Shown here: positions 32,440 through 43,915 of the stretch, one piece after another
Layout of the letters: each line of letters starts with the position of its first letter
Numbering within the stretch: the first letter of the stretch is position 1
NCBI RefSeq assembly: GCF_963678635.1
Contig: NC_087065.1
Location: 18,863,623 to 18,927,622, forward strand
DNA length: 64,000 nt
Source of the DNA: Symsagittifera roscoffensis
Taxonomy: Eukaryota > Xenacoelomorpha > Acoela > Convolutidae
Direction: 5' to 3'
Program-made: the position numbers and the translations under genes
Notes under the pieces: model-generated
The model's database searches: none
Seen by the model: only the letters and a program-made list of their open reading frames with translations
Told to the model about the DNA's origin: nothing

Positions 32440-34282
32440 TACCATCTTTCTCTCGTATAACCGGTACAATTTCTTTTAACTTTTTACTAGTCCTTTTTTA
32501 ATCTCTTCTTTTTTCCTTTTCTCAAAAGTTTATTTTAGTCTCATGCAAAAAATTTTTCAAACGGTATCCGCATTTAAAAGTAAATATGATTTTGAAAGTT
32601 ACAATTTAATCTTTTTTTTGCCTGCTAACGTGAACTGGAATTTAGAAAAAGAAGAAATATTTAAGTAGTCACGCTTTTGCCAAAAATTATGCAGGTAAAA
32701 CAAACCAGCTTATGAATTTTTTTGAGAATAGTATTGAAAAAGTTGATGGAGTACAGTAGAAAACTTCAGCAAATTTTTTTTAAAAAAATTGTTCAAGACT
32801 AATTAAATTTGTGGCTTTCTAAAAATGTGTATTAGCTGTTTCTTGTTTTCAATTGCACCTAAAAGTCTTTTAACCGCAAATAACCTTTTCAATGCAAAAA
32901 AAAAAAAATTGTAAATCAACTCCATTAAATGAGTATATGAAAAAAGCGTGGCAATCAAATTTAAAACATAAAAATTACATGGCAGGGAACTTTTTTATGG
33001 ACACGAACATTCTGATTTAGTTTTTTTTTGTATCTTCTTATTTCTTGTAAATAATTTTGCATGTTCTTTGCCAATGTTTGCTGAATGCGAGTTGTTTGTT
33101 GGCCAAAAGCTGAATTTTTATTGCATAGGGAAAAATTATTATTAAACAGTTTTCAGCTATGAAAACTGTATAATAAGGTTTTTACAATACAGATATTCCA
33201 AAAATGAAGATTTTCGGTGAATTTTTTTTAAATTTTGTTTCAAGTTAAACCTAAATTGTTTGTTTTCATCTATGTTAAGACTGCTTGTCATACACTTCCA
33301 ATAATGGAAAAATTGCTCGCCATAAAAATCCAAATTTGGAAAAACTGCTAAGCATGCTATTTTCTTACAACTTTTTTTTGCTCTATGGAATTGTTGATAA
33401 ACGTTTCTTCAATAATTTTAGATCGTATGACTAATCCTTTGTAGCAACCCGGGCCCTTTTTTATTTGATTTCAAGTTAATTGTACAACAATAATTCATTT
33501 TTGCAAAGATTATAATCTGAACCTGATGGTACAAAATAGAAGTTGAGAATGTCCTAAAAACTTTGACTACCTTTTAAGGTACCTGGTAAACGTCCCAGGT
33601 TACCGAATTTTGTTGTTTTTCAGTTGAAGGAATCTGCGTGTTTGAGACTGTATATTTCGTATTTCGTTTTTATCAAAACTTGTTATCGAAAAAAAGTAGA
33701 AACGTTTTTTATCCTTTTTCGAAAACTAAAACAACAAGCCAGCTATTTAGCTATTTGGGATAACAAACCAAAGCAAGTTCTAATTGACACATCCCTGCTA
33801 AGTTCATAAGTTTATAACAAGAAGAGAGAAAACTTACTTTTTCCGTACAACTTCACAACAGCCATTGTAGCAATGAATACAGTAGAACAACTGCAATTTA
33901 AGCGGTGTTTCAGTTTAATTTTCTTAAAGTCAATAAAATCAAAAATCAGTTTAACTTCTAACTTCCTAACGTTCCTTATAGAAAGCTTAATTACTAATTT
34001 AAAAAAAAAACAGGATATACAGTAAAGTCAGATTTTTAAAATTTATTTCAGACCAATAAATTACTCGAACAGACTTGAAGGATTTAGGAAAAAGTGTTAA
34101 TCAAACTTTTTCGAAAGTTTCTATAAACTTGAAAATTTTTCATACTCTTTCAAAGTCGTTTTATTCTATTAAAATAGCGAAGTTAAAAAGAACTATTGAA
34201 AACAGTGAAAGAAATTTGGTTATATAGATAATTTTGTATTTTTTGGTCTTCTGTAACTAGAATAAACCATAATGGAATTCAG
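32440..34282. other. Intergenic, AT-rich, nothing recognised
   Basis: About 1.8 kb with no family repeat that I recognise and no supported coding frame. Confidence 0.35.
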
Positions 34283-35947
34283 ACGCTCGATTACTTTTTA
34301 GGATAAAATAAATAACAGAAAGAGGAAAAGCAAGTTTTGAACAAAAATCCAGCTGCAAGAAAAAATTCAAGTTTGTTCTCATATTTGAATGATTGGCTTT
34401 TAGCACTGGCTATTTTCGTTCTTTTTCTCGAGACTAATTGGTACTATTGATTAAGCTTGGACCCACAGTCTCGATGCAAATGAAAACATTTGGTTGAAAC
34501 TAAAATACCAAAATTGAAACTTTCATCGAATGTTTTTGAGAGTCAATTTCTGTTGAATTTACCGTGTTGTTTTTTGAGGCACGATTTTACGAGCAATTCA
34601 TATTCCTGAATTATCAGGCTGCCTTTAGGCTGCCACTTTTTAAAAAAATTACGAATTTTTGAAAATAACACTTTTTTTTTACAAATTTTTGCAAATTTAA
34701 AAGTTTAGCATAGGGTTTTAATTACATAATTCAAAAAGATTTGATAAAATTATGATAAAATTTGATGTTTTTTTCAAAACAAAAAAAAACTTCTTTTTTA
34801 AGTTATGAAATTTTTTCTGAAAAATATCCCCCACGCCATGTAAAAAACAAAGTGATCGATTTCGCACCCAGTAACAAAAACAATATGGCAAATAGTCTGT
34901 TTCGATCAATCTGGAACGAAATCTTTGGACGGATTAAACATCCGCTTACACGTTAATAGCTTGAAAAATTTCACAAAATATATCGCTATATGTTCCAAAT
35001 TGGCAAAAATGGAAATATTTCAACTGCCATAAATTTACAAAAAAAGAATCAAAATTATTGTATCTTTTTAAATTTGAGCTCAAGCCAACATTATCTTTCA
35101 GATAAAACCACCCCGTGCACAAATAGTCCGTCACTTTCATCAAAAATTGGAAAAATAACGTAAAGTTGGAAAAATAAGTAAAGTAGAAAAATCATAAGAA
35201 AAATAAATAAATAATCGGAAAAATAAGTAAAATTAATTGGACTTATTAGCTGGCCTTACTTGAGTTTGAAAAAATTTCTGAGCCAGGATGATACGCTGTT
35301 TGCACCAAAAACGCATACTAATATAGTACGCCAAGCTCTTCTATTTCACGCAAAAATTCCTGCAAATAATCGTTATATAAATTTGTACGATGTATGTAGT
35401 TTATGCTGAACAGAGCGTTACAATTTTTATGCTGAAAAATTCAATTGAGCATAAAAATTATTTGATTATTCAAGCCTGGTTTTCATATTTAAGTTTGAAA
35501 CGAGAACCCAAATGAATCGTTCTCGGTTTTTTTTTACTGACACGAATATACCACTGTTAAACACAATGGTGCTGATATGACTGTCCTTTTATGTCAATGA
35601 AAATATTCTTTCTTTTTAAAACATTATGCTGATAACACGCGGCAAACACTAAATGACAGCGAAGTATGTCTAAATGGAAAAATAACTCTTACGAGAAATG
35701 CAACTGATTGTAATAAATGAAAACAGTTTTTCGTTTTCTGAAATGGTTATAATTTAGAAACAAGAAACAGCAAGAGTGCTCATTACGGGGCGAAACCTTG
35801 AATAATATGACTGCCCTTCACAAAGATATAGAAAGAAAAGAAAAATAATTGTAATAATTGCAAATCTTTTCCCGCGACTCTAGTACAAAATATGTAATTT
35901 TTTTTGTATTCAGCTTTTGTCTAAGAATTTTTTGGCAACTGAAAATT
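34283..35947 (+). repeat. Large direct duplication, copy 1
   Basis: ACGCTCGATTACTTTTTAGG through TTTTGGCAACTGAAAATT. It matches 36346-38003 in the same orientation with few differences (for example TTTTAGCACTGG/TTTTGGCACTGG, GAGGCACGAT/GAGGCATGAT, a length change in A or T runs and one 6-bp deletion near 35760). It includes R1-type sequence (34830-35130 with CCCCCACGCCATGTAAAAAA, and 35775 CAAGAGTGCTCATTACGGGG). Confidence 0.9.
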
Positions 35948-36345
35948 TAAAAAATCCTAGTCTTGACAATTAAAACAAATGCTCAAAAAAACCCTGAAAA
36001 CGAGTTTTATACAAAGTAAGAACAAAAATGAACGCAAACAAACTTGAAAAGCTTGTTCTTAAGGAGTATTTTGGTAAATACCTATTCATCTTTTTGAATT
36101 TTTTTTTACAACTACTATGAGCAAATGGCAAAAAAATTTTGCTAACTTCTGTCCGAATATCGATTTCAAATTTTAATTATTTTATCCCGGGACTGAAAAC
36201 ACCAATATTCAACATCTGTAATCAGATTTTAACAGCGTGAAATTTTCAGAAACAGTTGTGTTTAGAATTTTATCAAAATGAACAATTCAATTTAAGCCAT
36301 TGAAAATGTATTACATCATATGATCATTTTTTTTTCTTAATATAT

Positions 36346-38003
36346 ACGCTCGATTACTTTTTAGGATAAAATAAATAACAGAAAGAGGAAAAGCAAGTTT
36401 TGAACAAAAATCCAGCTGCAAGAAAAAATTCAAGTTTGTTCTCATATTTGAATGATTGGCTTTTGGCACTGGCTATTTTCGTTCTTTTTCTCGAGACTAA
36501 TTGGTACTATTGATTAAGCTTGGACCCACAGTCTCGATGCAAATGAAAACATTTGGTTGAAACTAAAATACCAAAATTGAAACTTTCATCGAATGTTTTT
36601 GAGAGTCAATTTCTGTTGAATTTACCGTGTTGTTTTTTGAGGCATGATTTTACGAGCAATTCATATTCCTGAATTATCAGGCTGCCTTTAGGCTGCCACT
36701 TTTTAAAAAAATTACGAATTTTTGAAAATAACACTTTTTTTTACAATTTTTTGCAAATTTAAAAGTTTAGCATAGGGTTTTAATTACATAATTCAAAAAA
36801 TTTGATAAAATTATGATAAAATTTGATGTTTTTTTCAAAACAAAAAAAAACTTCTTTTTTAAGTTATGAAATTTTTTCTGAAAAATATCCCCCACGCCAT
36901 GTAAAAAACAAAGTGATCGATTTCGCACCTAGTAACAAAAACAATATGGCAAATAGTCTGTTTCGATCAATGTGGAACGAAATCTTTGGACGGATTAAAC
37001 ATCCGCTTACACGTTAATAGCGCGAAAAATTTCACAAAATATATCGCTATATGTTCCAAATTGGCAAAAATGGAAATATTTCAACTGCCATAAATTTACA
37101 AAAAAAGAATCAAAATTATTGTATCTTTTTAAATTTGAGCTCAAACCAACATTATCTTTCAGATAAAACCACCCCGTGCACAAATAGTCCGTCACTTTCG
37201 TCAAAAATTGGAAAAATAACGTAAAGTTGGAAAAATAAGTAAAGTAGAAAAATCATAAGAAAAATAAATAAATAATCGGAAAAATAAGTAAAGTTAATTG
37301 GACTTATTAGCTGGCCTTACTTGAGTTTGAAAAAATTTCTGAGCCAGGATGATACGCTGTTTGCACCAAAAACGCATACTAATATAGTACGCCAAGCTCT
37401 TCTATTTCACGCAAAAATTCTTGCAAATAATCGTTATATAATTTTGTACGATGTATGTAGTTTATGCTGAACAGAGCGTTACAATTTTTATGCTGAAAAA
37501 TTCAATTGAGCATAAAAATTATTTGATTATTCAAGCCTGGTTTTCATATTTAAGTTTGAAACGAGAACCCAAATGAATCGTTCTCGGTTTTTTTTTACTG
37601 ACACGAATATACCACTGTTAAACACAATGGTGCTGATATGACTGTCCTTTTATGTCAATGAAAATATTCTTTCTTTTTAAAACATTATGCTGATAACACG
37701 CGGCAAACACTAAAATGACAGCGAAGTACGTCTAAATGGAAAAAAAACTCTTACGAGAGATGCAACTGATTGTAATAAATGAAAACAGTTTTTCGTTTTC
37801 TGAAATGGTTATAATTTAGAAACAGCAAGAGTGCTCATTACGGGGCGAAACCTTGAATAATATGACTGCCCTTCACAAAGATATAGAAAGAAAAGAAAAA
37901 TAATTGTAATAATTGCAAATCTTTTCCCGTGACTCTAGTACAAAATATGTAATTTTTTTTTGTATTCAGCTTTTGTCTAAGAATTTTTTGGCAACTGAAA
38001 ATT
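36346..38003 (+). repeat. Large direct duplication, copy 2
   Basis: Second copy of the 1.66-kb segment, separated from copy 1 by 398 bp of unrelated sequence. Low divergence suggests a recent event. The ends are not TG...CA and there is no target duplication, so these are not LTRs. Confidence 0.9.
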
Positions 38004-38100
38004 GGGTCTGAAAATGATAGTTTGTGAAGTTTGTAATAGTTTTTTAAACCGTGAGAAAATGAAAGACATTTAGCTTAAAGTTTTTCACTCCGCATCGAGA
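38002..38100 (+). repeat. Internally deleted sibling of the 38.5-kb TIR element
   Basis: TTGGGTCTGAAAATGATAGT ... GAGAAAATGAAAGACA is repeated at 38726-38793. The next bases (CATTTAGC, TTTCACTCCGC) correspond to later parts of the same element, so this is a deleted second copy abutting the large duplication. Confidence 0.7.
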
Positions 38101-38253
38101 AGTTTTGTGGATAAATTGAGACACGCAGTGTCGAGACGAGAAAAACTTTGAATTGCAATGTAAACGAATGCCAATCTGCAATGGTACACATGTGAAAAAA
38201 TGAGAAACAAAACTCACATTTAAAAACGTTTTCACGCTATCACGCAATTTTTT

Positions 38254-38456
38254 CTTTCTAAATTAAATTGATTAATATTTTTAGGAACATAGCCAATCGA
38301 ACAAAAAAAGAATAAAAAATTGTGTGTGCGTGAATGACTGACATTTTTCTAATTTAAACTGATTGATTGTTCTAGGAACATAGCCAATCGAACCTTGGAA
38401 ATGAGTAATGAACGCAAACAGTAAAAGAGTAAAAATTGTGTGTGCGTGAGTGACCG
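38254..38456 (+). repeat. Two-copy tandem repeat, about 100 bp
   Basis: Both units contain GGAACATAGCCAATCGAAC (38284 and 38376) and AATTGTGTGTGCGTGA(A/G)TGAC. The second unit has a 14-bp insertion. Confidence 0.75.
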
Positions 38457-38542
38457 AAATCCTCCGTAAAATTTAATCGCACGGCCGCGAATTTATACTT
38501 CTTTTTGCATGCAAATTAATGCAAGGAGTGCTAAGCGCTACA

Positions 38543-39118
38543 CTAGTGAACAAAATTAAACGCAAAGTTACGTTTTTAATATCTAAAAAAGCTTATTTGG
38601 AAGAGCAATTTTGGACCATTTAGCTTAAATTTTACAAAAATTTATAGATTGACCGACTGCAAAAGATCTAAGCTACGCTCTCTGAAAGTCTCTGAACTTT
38701 TAATTTGAAGCGCTCACCAGTTTATATTGGGTCTGAAAATGATAGTTTGTGAAGTTTGTAATAGTTTTTTAAACCGTGAGAAAATGAAAGACACAGCAGA
38801 GTTGAGGAAAATTGTCACATTTAGCAATGCAGTTTTCTCGTTTTATAAGATTTCACTCCGCTTCAAAATCCCATGTGTTAACTCGCATAAAAGATTTGTT
38901 TCAGATGATGAAACTGGTTTTTAGACTCAGAGTAAGCTGGTAAGTGCTTCACAGCAAAATGGAGACTTTCAGAGACGGTAGTTCAAATCATTTGCAATCG
39001 GACTATCTAAAAACTTACAATCATAAACTGTAAGTGAAGGTTGTCCGAAATGGTCTTCAATCTTTGTAGACTTTTCAGAGAGTAAAAACATAAGTTTGCT
39101 TTTAATTTTGTCCACTAT
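38543..39118. mobile_element. 576-bp non-autonomous TIR element, Tc1/mariner-like ends
   Basis: The left end CTAGTGAACAAAATTAAACG continues CAAAGTTACGTTTTTA; the reverse complement of the right end is ATAGTGGACAAAATTAAAAG with CAAACTTATGTTTTTA. Weaker inverted similarity extends about 160 bp inward (GACCATTT, GACCGACTGCAAA, CTCTGAAAGTCTC). TACA flanks both ends. The end motif resembles Tc1/mariner elements, which use TA; a 4-bp TACA duplication is the alternative. The 65-codon frame inside is not a transposase. Confidence 0.65.
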
Positions 39119-39120
39119 TA

Positions 39121-40235
39121 CATATATTTTTTAATTTTCCAATTCCCCATAAAGGTAGACAAGAAAAGAATTATTTGACTTCTTGTTTTGCATTTCATTT
39201 CCGTTTGTTGTTTAGATTTGAGCTTTAGCTTCTTTATTCAGCATTTTGATTCATTAGCATTCTCAACTAGTCCTATAAAAATTTAACGAAAGTTTTTCAA
39301 ATAAGGAAACTCAGATTCATTTTATGCTTTTTGACAGATGTTCATTTTTTCTTAACCACACATCAGTTTTGACTGTGCATCATCTTACTCCAACTATCTA
39401 TTTTTTGTACAACCGGTACATATATTCTTTTTTGCTTAAGCCATTGTTCGCCATCGCCGCGGTAAAATTCAGTCACAGAGCACCATGACATGTTCCAATA
39501 TTTTAGGTAACACGCCCATCATGAATTGATACTACAAAAAGGTCTTTTTTTTTAACTTTTTTTAAGTCCAGTGTAATTTTATGTACAATTTTAGGATCTG
39601 AGCCACAAATGGATGAGCAGCTAGTTTAAACGAATTCAATTATCTTAAGTTTGCTGTGTGGATCCTGCGTAATTTCAAATCAAATCAATCGATCCAAAAC
39701 CATTCTAAAAATTTTTAAAAAAATGAACAAAAATAATTACACCAGAGCGTCTTTTTAGTTAACTTCTCTTGATAAATTGAAAAGGTAAATTCTCGCTATT
39801 TTTATCCCAATTTTTTTAAACTAAAATTAGATAGACTAAAACCTATATATATATATATTTTTTGCCACGAGATTAAAACCATCACTCAAAACATGATGTA
39901 ATACGAATTTTAATTTTTTGATGGAAGATTTCTTGGCGTTGAGCAAAATTTACTGAGTTGTCACAGATGACCTGCAAAAATAGCAATAAATCACCGATTA
40001 TTCCTATGCATACTAAAAAACTTTTGATTCGAAAATGATATGAGTTTTCTAAAAGAAAATAAACGCAAGATCAGGCTTACAGCGCAATGAAATCTTCCGT
40101 GTAAATTTCTCAAAATTATAAAAAAAACTATTGCTGACTGATTTTTATTAATCAAAACGTTCATGCATAAATCATTGCACACCAAATAATATGTTTTTAT
40201 TGATTCAATAAAATCTTTATTAGTAACGAAATTAG
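39121..40235. other. Intergenic, nothing recognised
   Basis: AT-rich, with a short (TA)n run at 39844-39861. Confidence 0.35.
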
Positions 40236-40239
40236 ATGA

Positions 40240-40560
40240 AACACTACTGCTCGTATCAGGGCCAAGCCCTGAATATTCAAACAGCCTTTTTAGGCCTATG
40301 GGGCAGTGTTCGCCAAAAAACAAATGTTTTTTTTAATGAAAATTTTAAAAAAATGGTTGTTATTTTTCTAAGAAAAATATCACGCGTGGTTTGTCACAAC
40401 CTGGCCGAATTGGCAATCTTAAAATCCCCATAACTTTACAAAAAAGTCAAAGTAAAATATCTTTGTAAAAATGACCTCAGGACAACAATACTTGTTACTC
40501 GGCTGATATACAAAAAATCTGTTGAAAATGGCTAGTTATAAAGTCGACATTTAACTGGCG
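40240..40560 (+). repeat. R1 family fragment
   Basis: ACTGCTCGTATCAGGGCCAA, GCCCTGAATATTCAAACAGC, CCTGGCCGAATTGGCAATCT and CCCCATAACTTTACAAAAAA in R1 order. Confidence 0.7.
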
Positions 40561-40929
40561 AAACACCATCCCCAGCAGAAAAATTGCGTCATTTCCTACA
40601 AAAACAGGAGCAATAATCAACTTCTATTGATTGAAGTAAAGTTGAAAGCAGAGGTTTCTAATAAATCAGCAATTTAAAAAACAAGAAGTAATTCAACGAG
40701 CAGATCAGTTCATTTGTTTGCATGATATTTTTTGCTGAGCGTTTCTATCTTCAAGTCTTCAATATGAGTAATAAAAGATGCCAGTCATCAGATATATTAG
40801 CCACCAAGAACATTTGCAGATGCTTCCACCTAAAATAAACTGCATAACCTAATCTACTTTTATCCAAATCTTCTTTCTACACTTATGCCTGGCATGTAGA
40901 GTTTGTAATAAGATCCTTACAATCTGAAC

Positions 40930-41225
40930 AATTACTAGAAATATCGTATCAAAGCAAAACTTTGAATGATCCGACCGCCTTTTAAGGTCTATGGAGCGGT
41001 TTTTTTGAGATTTTAAAAAAACCATAAACCCCACATGCAATATAAAGTACGTACGAAGTGGTAGAGTTTTGCTCATAGTATTATAGCAGTTTTTGGCAAA
41101 AAGCCTGCTTCAACCAATGTGGAACAGTTTCTAAAACTAATTGAATCTCCGCTTACGCGTTAAAAGCTCAAAATCTATCGCGCGTGCTCAAATTTTCCAT
41201 CACTTTCTTCAAAAGTCGGAACAGT
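40930..41225 (+). repeat. R1 family fragment
   Basis: CGTATCAAAGCAAAACTTTG, ATGATCCGACCGCCTTTTAA, CCCCACATGCAATATAAAGT, CCGCTTACGCGTTAAAAGCT and ATCTATCGCGCG in R1 order. Confidence 0.7.
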
Positions 41226-41434
41226 ATCATTAGTTTTTTGTTTTACCAGCTCTGATTTTTAAAGAGAGTGGCAAACAGGATTTGCTCCGTCTGTTTTTCT
41301 TAGACAAAATCCGATTCCTTAAAAAACCCCTTTTACAAAATTTATCTATATCATTGTAAAATTTTTGATGCGCTGATTTCACAATTCCCAAAAACTCCCT
41401 CCCTAGTTAAGGTGTTTGAGTTACGTTTCAAATG

Positions 41435-41535
41435 ACTCGACCCAAAAGTAGCTGTTTCGACCGACTCGACAAAAATGGCTATGTTTCGACCGACTCAACC
41501 CAAATGACTTTTGCTTCGACCGACTCGATTGAAAG
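41435..41535 (+). repeat. 29-bp tandem repeat, ACTCGACCCAAA...TTTCGACCG
   Basis: Three to four units: ACTCGACCCAAAAGTAGCTG + TTTCGACCG, ACTCGACAAAAATGGCTATG + TTTCGACCG, ACTCAACCCAAATGACTTTT + GCTTCGACCG, then a partial one. Confidence 0.8.
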
Positions 41536-41848
41536 AAAACTGCGCTCCAATGTGTTTTAATCAACCGTGCTATTTTTTTGCTTAGTTCATTTAAAACTGG
41601 CAATGCTTTGACTGACTCGACCATACAAAAAAAAACGTGTTTGGCAGTATTTTTTATGTGCGACTATGCGAATATTGCCCGGCCTCTTTTATCACCCATT
41701 TTGCTTTGAGTCTTTTTATTAGATTAGAATAGGTCAGTAGTACCAACAGTCACTTTTAAAGTGAAAACTATCAATTTTACTTGCAATGGCGTTTTGGAAC
41801 CTGATCTAAACTATATTTTATGATTGGATAAATTAGATATTTTACCAC

Positions 41849-43454
41849 TGTAAAGTATTTAATATTAACCAACCATGATCCATCTAACTAACAACCCACT
41901 TATTTGTAAGTGCTGAAGTTACTTGTAATTTCAGCACCAGAGAGATTTGAATTTAACTTAGAAATTAGTTGTCTCTCCAAGAGAACTTCAGCAGCCGCAA
42001 CAAACCAGTATACCCTAGATCTATTGAGCCTAGCAGAGACTAGTTAAACACCCTGAGTTGAGAAAGTATAAGAGTAAGATTAGGATCGGTATTAGACTAA
42101 GAAGTTGCACGAATCTATCCGGCCGAAAATAAGATAGCGTGACGAGCAGACGGTGTACCCTATCCGAAATTACTCTATGAGTTAATCACATCGGACCTAA
42201 CTCATTCGGTGCGACCATAAGTCTCGAACAAGACCTTAATAGCTTAGATTTAACCAAAAATAGATTAGAATTTAGACAAAACATTTTCAAAATGTAATAC
42301 GATAATAATTTAATCGAAATGTCTCTACGACTCAATAGATCAGAGCCATTATTCCGCACGATAACAGAACTACCCGGAATTGGAAGAAGACCTCGAAAAA
42401 GAGACGACATACGACAAAGTAGAAACTTACCAAATAGTTTTATGATCGTACGGCAAAAGCCAACACAAACTTTTATATTTAGAATCTTATCAGCAATGAA
42501 TTTAGATTTTCATTTGCAAACATAAAATTTTGAAGTCAATCTTCATAATCATTTCAGGCGCTAAACAAAATTATTAATATACAATAACGATTGATAAAAG
42601 GATCTCAGATCGTTTTCTTAATTTCTGCAGTCTTATATAAAACATGTTTGAAAAATATTTATTGAAAATGAAGATAAAAATTAGTAGCTTGACAATAAAT
42701 TGTTAGTTATCATAAAATCATCTGTTGTCCCAGCTTCATCACCTAAACATAACAGCAATCATAAGCTCACTAATATCATTAAAAGACTAAATCTTTTTCT
42801 TAAGTAAATTTAAACCAAACTAAACTTAAATTGACTTAATTTTAAAAATTAGACCATCAAGGCTTATCCTTGGATCTCAATAAATTTTCTATTTCATTAA
42901 ATTTAAAACCTGATCATCAAGGCCTATCCTTGGATCAAAAAGAACAATTTTGTTCTCCCCCACCCACTTAACAAGTGTCTAACGACCTCAAACGTCGATT
43001 CACTATCCAAACCTTCCAAAAGACCCAAGACTAATATAATTTTTTTTAAAAAACTAACCATTCAAATTAGGATAAACAGTGAAGAACTTCGGTTATTCAT
43101 CCTTCACTTGAACCCTCCTCTTACCAGACCCAGGATAGATCTTAGACTTAGTAAGTTTGAAATAGTATCTAACGAACTACTTGCGTTCTAATTATACCTG
43201 AACCTTGTGGATCGATTTACTATTCTCCAACCCTTGAACACAATCACTACCCCTAAGTAAGATTAAGTAAGTTAACACCTTAGCTTAAACTAGCCACGAG
43301 AAAGTAAAAAATCATTCCTCGGAATCGATATACTTTTCTCTCCAACCCTAAATAAAAAGACCCAGGTTAAGCTAACCAAAAAATCGTAAGGACTAACAGT
43401 CTAAGAAAATAAAAAATCACCTAACAACTTTTTGCATCCCTCATATTAAACCTT
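41849..43454 (+). promoter_or_regulatory. Non-coding leader of the large retroelement, possible 5' LTR
   Basis: There is no coding frame for 1.6 kb. The start TGTAAAGTATTT is a plausible U3 edge. Two copies of the stem-loop sequence ATCAAGGCYTATCCTTGGAT (about 42856 and 42915) and CAATAAA at 42878 suggest regulatory RNA structure and a polyadenylation signal. Three diverged blocks with TCGATT(T/C)ACTATTC and CTCCAACCC occur at 42990, 43206 and 43328. No primer-binding site could be fixed. Confidence 0.45.
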
Positions 43455-43915
43455 ATGTCATTCAAAAATCTAGGAAATAAACAAACAATCGATATACACA
43501 ACTGTGAAATAGATAACCAAAAATACGATCTTGTCATCACACCTCATACACAAACAGTTGGATACATTAGAACAAAACGACTAACAATAAAAAGAAAATA
43601 ATAAACAAACAAAGTCAAATCACACGAAAAAGATTTTCAAAAAATAGAAACGCATTTTCAGAATCAGAAGCCAGCAGTTTAGATGAACTCTACAAATTAA
43701 AAGAATCAATCGATAAAAATTGTCCCATTCACGATCAAATATATTTTTCCGATTCAGAAACAACTTCAAATTTATCAAAAAGAGGAAAAAGAAGAATAAA
43801 AAAGCAAGACAAACACAAACCAGTACACTTGTATAATTGGAATCACTCAATTAGACACATCGATAGTTATATATTAACAGTCATTAAACGAAAAAATGAG
43901 CCACACTCAAAGTGA
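43455..43915 (+). pseudogene. ORF0, small frame upstream of gag
   Basis: A 48-codon frame (43455-43601, MSFKNLGNKQTIDIHNCEID...) is followed, one frame over, by about 100 codons rich in Lys/Ser (KRGKRRIKKQDKHKPVHLYN) ending with TGA at 43913-43915, inside the first codons of gag (ATG 43896). The two parts look like one small basic protein split by stops and a shift near 43600. No known family is recognised. Its position before gag and the 20-bp overlap make expression by ribosome re-initiation or leaky scanning plausible. Confidence 0.4.

Noticed and set aside
34762-37017. Repeated 64- and 65-codon frames in both copies of the 1.66-kb duplication
   Set aside because: They are R1-derived sequence duplicated wholesale. 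Conservation reflects recent duplication, not selection.
34283-38003. LTR pair of a retrotransposon
   Set aside because: The ends are not TG...CA, the internal part is only 398 bp and non-coding, and there is no target duplication.
30055-41535. CRISPR-like array
   Set aside because: Units of 29 bp at 41435 are direct tandem copies without unique spacers, in eukaryotic DNA.
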